NCBI GenBank assembly: GCA_017311315.1
Contig: CM029654.1
Coordinates: 23,023,879-23,087,878 of the forward strand
DNA: 64,000 nucleotides
Origin: Dendrocalamus latiflorus
Lineage: Eukaryota; Streptophyta; Magnoliopsida; Poales; Poaceae
Direction of reading: 5' to 3'
Shown here: positions 47,147-55,930 of the stretch, in pieces
How positions within the stretch are numbered: the stretch's first letter is position 1
Layout: each line of letters opens with the position of its first letter
The notes under the pieces: generated by a model
What the model saw: the letters and a program-made list of their open reading frames with translations, nothing else
Told to the model about the DNA's origin: nothing
Databases searched by the model: none
Program-made: the position numbers and the translations under genes

Positions 47147-47152
47147 AATAAA
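47147..47152 (+). terminator. Poly(A) signal of the antisense gene
   Basis: AATAAA 54 bases after the probable stop of the antisense gene, on the same strand. The position is right for a plant near-upstream element. Confidence 0.45.
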
Positions 47153-47565
47153 GTATGAAGTTGCTTCGCCGCTGTGCTGATCTTTGCCCCATTGTTGCGA
47201 ACAGTTACACAGCTGGGGCCGGTTGCTAATTTCCGACCTTGCGACCCGACGGCGTCTTCGGCGCTGGCGAAGGGCCGAGGAAGCGCTAGATTTTTTGGCG
47301 GGTCGGGCGTCTTCGAGCGGAGCCTCGGCACGGACGCGTGTTAAGGATGAGCCTGCCGAGTAGCGTCCTCGTGCGCCGGAGGTGTTTGTGCGCCTTTGTA
47401 ATTCGCCGTTGCAAGCGTTGTTACGAATGCAAAGAATAATCTTGGTAGGAACTTGCGAAGTGCGTCTCCGCCCCTCTGACTACGCTGTCCCATGGTGAAC
47501 TCGGAGGGTGACTGCATTCGCCCGTACACGACAATTTGCGCCTCGGGAGGGTAAGGTGGTCGAGA

Positions 47566-48282
47566 CGGACGCGTAGTTGAAGCAACCGCACAAGCGCTCC
47601 ATCCCTTACCCCTTCGAAGTGGGATCAGCGGAGCTGGTGCCTTAGTTCGAAGTAGACGCGCGAGCGCTCCGTCTCCTACCCTTCGAAGTGGTGGCAGCGG
47701 AGCTGGCGCCTTAGTCGAAGTAGACGCGCTAGCGCTCCGTCCCCTACCCTTCGAAGTGGTGGCAGCGAAGCTGGCGCCTTAGTCGAGGCGGATGCGCGAG
47801 CGCTCCCCTATCCTTCGAAGTAGTGGCAGCAGAGCTGGCGCCTTAGTCGAGGCAGACGCGCGAGCGCTCCGTCCCGTACCCTTCGAAGTGGTGGCAGCGA
47901 AGCTGGCGACTTAGTCGAGGTAGACGCGCGAGCGCTCCGTCCCCTACCCTTCGAAGTGGTGGCAGCGAAGCTGGCGTTTTAGTCGAGGTAGACGCGCGAG
48001 CGCTCCGTCCCCTACCCTTCGAACTGGTGGCAGCGAAGCTGGCGCCTTAGTCGACGTAGACGCGCGAGCGCTCCGTCCCTACCCTTCGAAGTGGTGACAG
48101 CGAAGCTGGCACCTTAGTCGAAGTAGACGCGCGAGCGCTTCGTCCCCTACCCTTCGAAGTGGTGGCAGCGGAGCTGGCGCCTTAGTCGAAGTAGACGCGC
48201 GAGCGCTCCGTCCCCTACCCTTCGAAGTGGTGGCAGCGAAGCTGACGCCCTAGTCGAGGTAGACGCGCGAGCGCTCCGTCCC
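47566..48282. repeat. Tandem array, ~68-bp unit, about 10 copies
   Basis: The words gcgcgagcgctccgtcccc and cccttcgaagtggtggcagc recur at 63-70 base spacing, ten times by my count. The array is inside the gypsy element, directly downstream of the antisense gene. Confidence 0.9.
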
Positions 48283-48300
48283 TTAGGGTTGTGCAAGGAC

Positions 48301-48440
48301 AGCCTCTGGTGCCTATCGCCTGGGGGTGCGCTCACGCAGGAGCTAGCCTCTGGTGCCTTTCGCCCGGGGGTGCGCTCGCACGGGAGCTAGCCTCTAGTGC
48401 CTTTCGCCCGGGGGTGCACTCGCGCGGGAGCTAGCCTCTG
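48301..48440. repeat. Tandem array, 44-bp unit, ~3 copies
   Basis: Units start agcctctggtgcctttcgcc and end with gcgggagct. They follow the 68-bp array directly. Confidence 0.85.
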
Positions 48441-48529
48441 GTGCGTCACCTTGGTACTTCGTGGGATGCGCATAAGAGTGGGCCCCCGCGGTGCGCTTTG
48501 CACTCTGTAGAGTACGCCGGGATAGCCTC

Positions 48530-48855
48530 CGTGTCTATTTTATACTCTGAAGAGTGCGCAGGGATAGCGCCCGCGTCTTTTTATACTCCGTAGAGTGTGC
48601 AGGGATAGCACCCGTGTCTCTTTTTTATACTCTGGAGAGTGCGTGGGATCGACATCCACGTCTTATTTATACTCCAAAGAGTACGCATAGGAGCAATGCA
48701 CATGCGTGCGCGGGGCTCGCATCTTGTTTATACTTCATAGAGTGCGCAGGGATAGCATCCGCGTCTTTTTTATACTCCGTACAGTGTGTGCGGAGGCAAA
48801 CCTCAACGCTACGTCTTATTTATACTCCGTAGAGTGCGTGCGGAGGCGTCCCCCT
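48530..48855. repeat. Tandem array of ttatactc..agagtgcg units
   Basis: Five to six degenerate units of about 55-60 bases containing tttatactccgtagagtg and cgcagggatagc. Confidence 0.75.
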
Positions 48856-48861
48856 GCTCGT

Positions 48862-49215
48862 CTTTGTTTATACTCATACCTGTGTCTTTGACAAAGAGTG
48901 CGCGCGCGGACGCGTGTCTTTGTTTATACTCATACTCGTGTCTTTGACAAAGAGTGCGCGCGTGGATGTGTGTCTTTATTTATACTCATACCCGTGTCTT
49001 TGACGGAGAGTGCGTGCGCGGACGCGTGTCTTTGTTTATACTCATACCCGTATCTTTGACAAAGAGTGCGCGCGCGGACGCGTGTCTTTGTTTATACTCA
49101 TACCCTTGTCTTTGACGGAGAGTGCGCGCGCGAACGCGTGTCTTTGTTTATACTCATACCCGTGTCTTTGACGGAGAGTGCGCGCACGAACGCGTGTCTT
49201 TGTTTATACTCCGGA
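48862..49215. repeat. Tandem array, ~57-bp unit, 6 copies
   Basis: Units contain tttgtttatactcataccc, gtgtctttgac and gagtgcgcgcgcg. The array shares the tttatactc word with the preceding one, so they may derive from one ancestral unit. Confidence 0.88.
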
Positions 49216-49559
49216 AGTACGCGCGGGGGCGAGCCTCCGCGCGTTCTCGCCGTGTATTTCTGCTGGCAGTAAAGGGAGTACGGCAAACGGTGAACTTTAT
49301 TAAATTCCCGTTTACGCGGGTTAGCGATTACAAAAGGCGGAGGTACTAACCACTCGTTGCTAGCGCGGCCGGAGCTTCTGGTAACAGGACGATCTGCGCG
49401 GGGGTTCGCCATGCTGGTTCCCTAGGACGCCGCGGATCCTCGCATTACGGTTCCCGTCCTAGGCATTCCGTTGAGCCTCGCGATGCGGACCTTTGGTGTC
49501 GAGCTTGATACGCCGGGCCATGTCCTGGTCGCCACAGATAATGACAATGGCCCGCGGTC

Positions 49560-49940
49560 CTAGGAGCTTCATGCATAGGAACCGTGGTGAGGCACCGCTC
49601 CGAAGGAGTTGAGGATTGGTGACCCAGGATGGCATTGTAGAGATACGGGATATCGACGACGTCGAAGATGGCGTCCTCGCTCCGTACATTATCGTCCTGG
49701 CCGAAGGAGACTTGTAGGCATATCTGGCCCAAAGCGCGCAAAGGTTGCCCTCCAAAGCCTTGCAACGGGATGCCTGAAGGGCCCAACCGACTCCGAGGGA
49801 TCCGCATCTGGTCGAAAGCCGCGGTGAACAGGATGTTCGCGGAGCTTCCTCCATCGACCAGGACGCGCCTGACTCGCATCCTGCTACGAGGACCCGGACG
49901 ACCAAGGGGTCTTGATGGGAGAATTCCACGCCTTCCGCGT
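49560..49940 (-). pseudogene. Gypsy aspartic protease domain
   Basis: The minus frame reads VRRVLVDGGSSANILFTAAF and QMRIPRSRLGPSGIPLQGFG, then IFDVVDIPYLYNAILG. The DGGSS motif is the active-site form seen in Tat-type gypsy proteases, and the second block matches the flap and C-terminal ILG region. The reading frame becomes unrelated after ILGHQ, where RT should eventually follow but does not. The protease is in a different frame from the gag relic upstream, so a frameshift separates them. Confidence 0.7.
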
Positions 49941-50299
49941 CAGCGGGTGTGAATGTGACTTCGTGCTGTGCCCACTCCGGCGGCGCCTGCGCTGGGTATG
50001 CTGCGACGTGGTGCAGCCTCCGCGCGTAGGCCTTCCGTTGTCGCGCCAAGGTGAACTCCAACGAGGAGCCTCCGGAGATGATGTTTATTATCCTGCGCTG
50101 GGCTCCTTCCGGGGCTTGTAACTGCAGGAGGCCCTCCCGAGGTTGCTGCACATGGGCCTGAATTCGAAGGAGGCCTTCCTGGGGCTGCATTTCTTGGTCT
50201 TGGGGTGTTGGACGTGGGCCACGACGGGCGCGCGTGCCTCCGGGTTTTTGTCCCTGGTGACGCTCTGCCTGAGCGCTGCGATAGTGGCGCAAGTGCGCG

Positions 50300-51900
50300 T
50301 GTCATGGTTGCCTCGGCCGTGGACTTCGCACCACTGCCCGTGGTGCTGGTCGTTGTATTCTTCGCGGGTTCTATCGTCGCGACCCCGCCCACGCCCCCGT
50401 CCTCGGCCGCGGCGCCCTCTGCCTCCGCAACCTGCGGAGGCGTTATCTTCGGAGCCACCCTCAATGTCAAAGACGTAGCGAGGTTTCCTGGACTTGCGCT
50501 AGTCGCGCTTGGGCCTATCGCCTGACGGGTCATTGTGTTGGGTATCTTTGCGTTCGGAGGCGCCCTTCGACTGCTCCTGCTTGCGTTTGCCTTTTGAGGA
50601 GCCCTGCTTCGGCGAGTCTTCGTTCTTTGCCGAGCCTTCCGCCTTGTTGGTGTCGGAATCGTCGCCGTGTCGCCGTCGCGCGTCCTCTTCCTCTCTGGCG
50701 TACTCTTCCATCTTGTCGAAGAGCTTCGCGACCGTCTTAATGGGCTTGCGTGCGTTGTGCTCGGCCGTCGGTCCCGGGCAGAGGCCTTGTATCGCTGCGT
50801 TGATGACGGTTGTTTCCTTGACGTCCTTGACCTTGCAACGTACTTTCGCGAAGTATTTGAAGTAATCCCGGAGCCTCTCCTCAGGTTTTTGCTTGGCTGC
50901 GAAGAGCTGGTCCGCATCGACACGCTCGACGTAGTTTCCCTGGAAGTTGTTGTAGAGTCGATCGCAGATCTGTTCCCACGCGTAGATGGACTGTGGTTCG
51001 ATGGTGAAGAACCAGGACAGCGCCACCCCTTGTAACGTGAGGGGAAGCCCTTTTGCCTTCGTGGTGTCGTCCCCGCCAGCGGCTTCGATAGCGGTCTCAT
51101 ACACGCGCACGAACTCTCGCGGGTCGGAGTCACCCTTGTACGCCTCGATGACGCTCGGGAACTTGAAGTCCTCAGGCCATGCCGCCTGCTGTAGGCCCGC
51201 GGAGAGCGGGGACTCGGGGTCTACGCGCCGTAATGGGACGCGACTAGACGTAGGGCATCGCGGCTATCCGCCCTCTCCAGAGCGGGTCCTGATGTCACTG
51301 CCGGGGGGCGTGTTGGCTCCGGGCCTCTTGCATGTCTCGCACAGCTCTGCGGAGGTCTGTCAGCTCCCGCTGAAACGCGCTGAGGGCCGCCAGTAGGGCA
51401 GTCTCCACCGCCGACGTGGGTGGGGCCGTCGGTGCGCCCGGCGGGACGATCGGTGCGGCGGCGACCACGGCCTGCGCGCCCAGGCTGCCCGCCGCGTTGT
51501 CCTGGAAGACCCTGAAGCTGGTGACGAGGCCCGCGTCCTCGCCGGGGTCGCTCACCGCTCCTACGCCGGGTGGGAAAGTGGACGCGCCTGTGTTGCCACC
51601 GCCTGGGTTGGTCATCGGGGCGGTATTGGCGAGGTCTGGCGGCGCAGCGACATTAGCGGGGTCGGGCGTTGTGTCGCTAGTGGTGGGGTTGTTCGTCACG
51701 GCGGTGGTGGCGGGGTTGCTCGTTACGGCGGCGACGGGGTTGGGCGGCGCGTCGTGAACGCCGGTGCTCACAGTTGTCACACCTGCACCGCCACTCGTAC
51801 CTGCGGCTGCTAAAGCCGAAGCCCTGGTATTGACGCGGGATTTCATCGCTTCCGCCTTCTTCTTCTTCGCCGCCGATGGTGAAGCTTTCTTTGGTGCCAT
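50300..51900 (-). pseudogene. Gypsy gag protein, minus strand
   Basis: The likely start is MAPKKASPSAAKKKK at 51900, followed by a Thr/Pro/Asn-rich linker and a short coiled coil ending at a stop at 51295. The core gag resumes in another frame: DFKFPSVIEAYKGDSDPREF, VRVYETAIEAAGGDD, GVALSWFFTIEPQSIYAWEQ, CDRLYNNFQGNYVERVDADQ, LRDYFKYFAKVRC, which is the retrotransposon gag capsid pattern. A Lys/Glu-rich tail ends at TAG near 50499; a zinc-knuckle-like WCEVHGRGNHDTRTC lies further on near 50320. It would form the virus-like particle of the element. At least one stop and one frame change make this copy defective. Confidence 0.75.
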
Positions 51901-51932
51901 CCTCCTTCGGATCTGGAGGCTTGCTCTTGTCC

Positions 51933-51950
51933 TCCCCACGAACGACGCCA
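51933..51950 (-). other. Primer-binding site of the gypsy element
   Basis: Read on the minus strand, tggcgtcgttcgtgggga begins two bases after the 5' LTR end. It resembles the tRNA-Asp-type tggcgccg sites with a C-to-T change in the CG. Confidence 0.6.
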
Positions 51951-51952
51951 AC

Positions 51953-52198
51953 TGTTGTGGTTACAAACCAAACACAGAGAGAGTATGGTAGTGGAGAGTT
52001 AGGTGAATAATGACTTAGGGTTTTCCCCCCATGGCCTGCATCGCATATATATATCCACATGGGGAGTGTTTTTACAATTATACCCTCACATCTGGGTATC
52101 CCCCTCAGGGGCACTTATGTGATTACACATGTCCTGTTTTGGGCCTTACATTCCTCTAACAGGCCTGCTGGGTTTAGGTGGGGGCCACCCCTACAACA
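51953..52198 (-). repeat. 5' LTR of the gypsy element (right copy)
   Basis: 246 bp, about 96% identical by eye to the left copy. The target duplication actac follows at 52199-52203. Confidence 0.88.
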
Positions 52199-52566
52199 AC
52201 TACAATATGCAATTAGCCTCAATAATATCCTTGAAAGTGAGAATAAATTAAAGTTTCACAATGCCGCAAGTTCGTTCCATACATTTAAAGAGCCCAAATA
52301 CTATTAGATACATCAGACCCATCCATGAAACAAAATGAAAGTTCATATCCCACACGGTATTCCATCTAGGATGACTTAAGGCATCAAAGCCATCCATCCA
52401 AGTCTAATAAGAAAATATACAAAATGATCATAATATATGGTGCCCAGTAACCACAACTAGCTGCTAAGGTGTTCATATATCACCTACTACATGAGTATGA
52501 AACAAAATGTTGCCAAAAAACTCAGTCAATTTGTGTAAACTTAGTGAACACCACCACCACCGTATC

Positions 52567-52919
52567 AATGCTCGAAGTAGTCAATGACCCACTCTTCTAG
52601 TATTGCATCACTAGCATAGTTGAGGTATCTATGGAAGATATCTTGATCTAACATGGGGAAATAGGTTGCAATCTCAATCTTGGCCTTAGATGTAATGGTG
52701 AGGCTATTTATCTACTTCCAAAGATTTGCATAAGCGCATCTAGGTGGCATTGTTTAATTGGCACCGGAGGGGTTGTAGTTGCAAGAGTCTGCTAGCGCTT
52801 AGTATTTACTGCCATGTCATCATTTTGCCCTTACTGATTGCTTTGCACTTGGCTGGCTTCTTGCAAGGTGGTGGCACACGCTTGCGTTTCTTATTTGATG
52901 GCTTGTCATCTAAGTCCAT
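52567..52919 (-). other. Unrecognised protein-like fragments
   Basis: Read on the minus strand, ATG at 52919 opens MDLDDKPSNKKRKRVPPPCK with a basic, NLS-like run and ends within 40 codons. Further on, IEIATYFPMLDQDIFHRYLN leads to EEWVIDYFEH and a stop near 52567. Both have natural-looking composition and could be exons of a decayed or TE-derived gene. I cannot name a family. Confidence 0.25.
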
Positions 52920-52974
52920 TCTAGGACTGTGGTGGTTAATGGTGTCAGAGTCAGGTCAATCACTAACATGTGTC

Positions 52975-52977
<3 letters not shown>

Positions 52978-53042
<65 letters not shown>
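52978..53042. repeat. (TA)n microsatellite
   Basis: About 31 TA dinucleotides without interruption. Confidence 0.9.
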
Positions 53043-53046
<4 letters not shown>

Positions 53047-53199
53047 CATTTTACCGTTATATTTTTCGCATTTTAGGACCATTTATCATCATTTACATGC
53101 TTTTCTATAATTAATTGTTCAAATTAGACTATTTTACATTTTCTACGAACCGACATGATTGAGGCACTTAAATGACAAATCTGGACTTCTGGGACTGCT

Positions 53200-54447
53200 C
53201 CGTACAGATGTGCGTGTAACCGTGAACACGTAGGATCTTCCCGCGATGAAATCGGACTTCCGGAGGGCCCAAACATAAGAAATCCAAAGAGGGAGAAGGG
53301 CTCATTGCAATTTCACTTAACTACAAGAACTAAAATGCAAACTTGCCAAATTCCCCATTCGGATCCTCAAAATGCCTAGCCATCATAATTCCCAGCGGAG
53401 CCTGGTTCTTCTTCTCCCCTAGCCCCCTACTGCTTATCTCCCCCATCCTTCTCCATCTCCGGCCGCCAGCGAGGCCGGGCCAGTTCGCTGGTGCACCACC
53501 AACACCACCTTCTCCTCCCTCTGCTCTTCCTCCATACCACCGCCCCACGGCGCACAAGCCTCACACAACGCCGCCGTTGGCCGCCTTCCCCTTCAACGCC
53601 GACGCACCACCTTATCTCCGGCTCACCACCACACACCTCTCCCTTGGCTCCTTCCTCTGCTTTCCACCACCTCTCCTCTCTATACCTAGCCGCCACCATC
53701 TCTCTCCCGAGCCGCTGCCTAGTTCCTTCCAGCTCCATGATGCACAAGTCCCACACAGCACCGCCACCGGCCGCCTCCCCCTTCTCCTCCATTAGTGCCG
53801 CCCCTTCCTCTTTCCTTTCTTTCACCGAGTCCGGCTTTCTTCTACCTTGGCCCCCTATTGCTTCTCCTTCCTCCCTACTACTCCACCACACAGTAGCTCT
53901 CCGCCCCTCTTCTCTCGGCGCCTCTCATCTCGACGGCCGTCTCACCGAGCGCCATCGACCTTCTCTACTCTCCCTCCACCTCAAGCTCTCTCTCCCCTTG
54001 GTCCCCTTGTGCTTCACCTCTCTCCTCTCCTCCATCGTCTCATTGGCTGCCTCAACTATAGCGCCAACTCCCTCCTCTGCATCGCCACCATGTCACCGCA
54101 TCAGCTACCTCTTCTCCGACGTGTGCCCCTCCATCGACTGCATCTTCTTCTTCAACCCCTCCTCAGCTTCCCCTGCTTCCTCTACTCCTCAGTCAATTTC
54201 CAGTACCTCTACCTTCCTCTCCCTCTCTTGTTGCTTTCCTTAATTACTGATCAATTTAACTGATAAATGGTCTACTATTAGTTTGTGATTTGTTACAGTG
54301 AGATGTGAACTGTGATGTATGCATGTGATCAGTGGATTTGTGATTATGCTTTGTTAATTTGTTCCAGAATTGTTATATGTTCATGTTGCTAGTAGTTTAA
54401 TTCTAGAATTTGTGCTTGTTTGTTATCTGTTATGGTGTTGATATCTG
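53200..54447. other. CT-rich intergenic block, possibly an old LTR
   Basis: From about 53390 to 54240 the plus strand is a C/T-rich tract with frames rich in Ser, Pro, Leu and His. Its position beside the minus-strand gypsy gag relic and its base bias would fit a degenerate LTR or leader of that element. No LTR boundaries or gene were recognised. Confidence 0.35.
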
Positions 54448-55510
54448 TTATGCAGTAGTTTTCTCACTCCCTTCTTTCTTAACCATAGTAGCTTGCCCCT
54501 TAGACTGATGGCTACCATGATGGCTCATTTTGGTACTAGTACCAGAGGACCAACTCTGAATTTTCCTATAAGATGAACTGTTCTCATAATTTCTTGCATG
54601 GGCATATGCTTCCACCAAAGTTTCTGGTGCTAGAGACTTCAGATGGATTTTAATATAGCTCTTCAAGCCTGAAATAAAATAGTCCAAGAAATACCCTTCC
54701 TTCAATGTTGGATTGTTTCTCTTCACCTGAGTCATCATTTCTTCAAATCTATCTATGTAAGACTTCGCAGTTCCCACTTGGGTTAATACCCTGAATGACT
54801 TTATCACACCATATCTTGTTTTAGTAGCAAATCTTTTGTTGATCATATCACAGAATTGCTGCCAAGTTAAGCTATTAGTGTCGATCTTGTTGCTACTAAT
54901 CCACTAATCTGCTCTCCCAGTCAAATAAACTTCAACTATAGCTACTTTTTGTTCTTCAGGGGTTTTTTCCTAGTTCAAAGTATTTCTCAGCTTTCTAATC
55001 CATGCTTCAGGTTAATCACTATCAATCTTAGAAAACTCAATCTTTAGCCCCTTGCTAAGTTGGTGCCTGACAGTGATTTTGAGGGTTGTGAAATATCTCT
55101 GGGGCTCTTGGCCAAGGATAGCACCATGGATATTCCTAACATTTTGTTGCACATTCCTAAGAGGTAGGTGAAGATTGTAGTGCGGATGTGTGCTGAAATG
55201 CCAACGGATCTCGTCTATTCTCTAATTCACCCGATCTGATAGTATCTGTTTTTGGGTACACGCGATAGAAAAATTACGCCAATCCGTTGAGATATGGCAT
55301 GCTACAAGTGAATATTTACGGGGGTGCATAGGGGGAATTTGAAGTAACACACCGTTAGGCAAACATATTGCTTGTCATAATAGGAGGGAAAACACGACCC
55401 CATATGTGCCATTAACAGGAGTATTGCTTGCCATGATAGGAGGGAAAACACTGACCCCATATGTGTCATTAACTATAACTGGAGGAACAACATTGAATCC
55501 CATATGCGGC
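54448..55510 (-). pseudogene. Ty3/gypsy gag relic
   Basis: Minus-strand frames give KTPEEQKVAIVEVYLTGRAD, then SLTWQQFCDMINKRF, TAKSYIDRFEEMMTQVKRNN, GYFLDYFISGLKSYIKIHLK and ETLVEAYAHARNYE. This is the gag capsid pattern of chromovirus-type gypsy elements. There are at least three in-frame stops before 54846, some at sites where Trp is usual. Upstream (55366-55476) a 57-bp direct repeat encodes a repeated FPPIMxSN motif. Protease and pol were not found, so this is an isolated remnant. Confidence 0.65.
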
Positions 55511-55930
55511 CAGGTGAGGGCACGGCGGCGGCGCGGCCAGGCGAGGGAGGAAGGAAGGGCAAAAGAGTCATTTCGCGTAGAGAAAAAGGGTTGAAAAATA
55601 AAAATAAAATTAAAACGGGAAAAATCTTATATTTACAAGAAGGTGCTCAACTCAGTTCTATATTTACAAGTCCAAATAACTTGATCCTATTTCACAAAAG
55701 CACTCTCAACTCAACTTGGTCCAATATATTCAATTTTCCCCTCCACGCAGCCCCTCCCTCTCGTCTCCGTCATCCCGCCGCCTCCACGCGCCGCCTGCGC
55801 TTCCACCCCACGCCGTCCCCTCCTCGAATCTCTTAAGCCCCCTGCACTTTATTCTCTCCTGTCGCACGGCCCCCCTCGCTTCTTCCCTTGTCTCGCCCGC
55901 GCCGCCGCCTCTCATCTCGCCGCCCCCAAG
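55511..55930. other. Promoter and 5' UTR region of the cyclophilin gene
   Basis: The last ~190 bases before the ATG are C/T-rich (ccctccctctcgtctccg, cgccgcctcc), as usual for grass 5' UTRs. No clear TATA box; ccaatatattcaat at 55714 is a weak candidate. Confidence 0.35.

Larger units (their letters stand above)
41703..52198 (-). mobile_element. Non-autonomous Ty3/gypsy element with antisense gene
   Basis: Two 246-bp LTRs (41703-41948 and 51953-52198; tgttgt...caaca) are flanked by a perfect 5-bp duplication actac (41698-41702, 52199-52203). The element reads on the minus strand. A primer site tggcgtcgttcgtgggga lies two bases inside the right LTR, resembling the tggcgccg-type site of Tat-lineage elements. 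Gag and protease follow leftward; no RT, RNase H or integrase motif was found in the remaining 7.5 kb. Instead there are tandem arrays (47.57-49.21 kb) and, on the plus strand, a multi-exon gene with a Transposase_28-like domain. About 10 differences between the LTRs by my count suggest an insertion in the order of 1-2 million years old under usual grass rates. Tat/Grande affinity is inference. Confidence 0.88.

Noticed and set aside
47566..49215. Regularly spaced repeats, CRISPR-like at first glance
   Set aside because: Units are contiguous without unique spacers, inside a plant retrotransposon; these are ordinary tandem arrays.
53343..54263. Ser/Pro/His/Leu-rich frames of up to 250 codons
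   Set aside because: C/T-rich tract; no conserved motif; overlapping frames on both strands are equally open.
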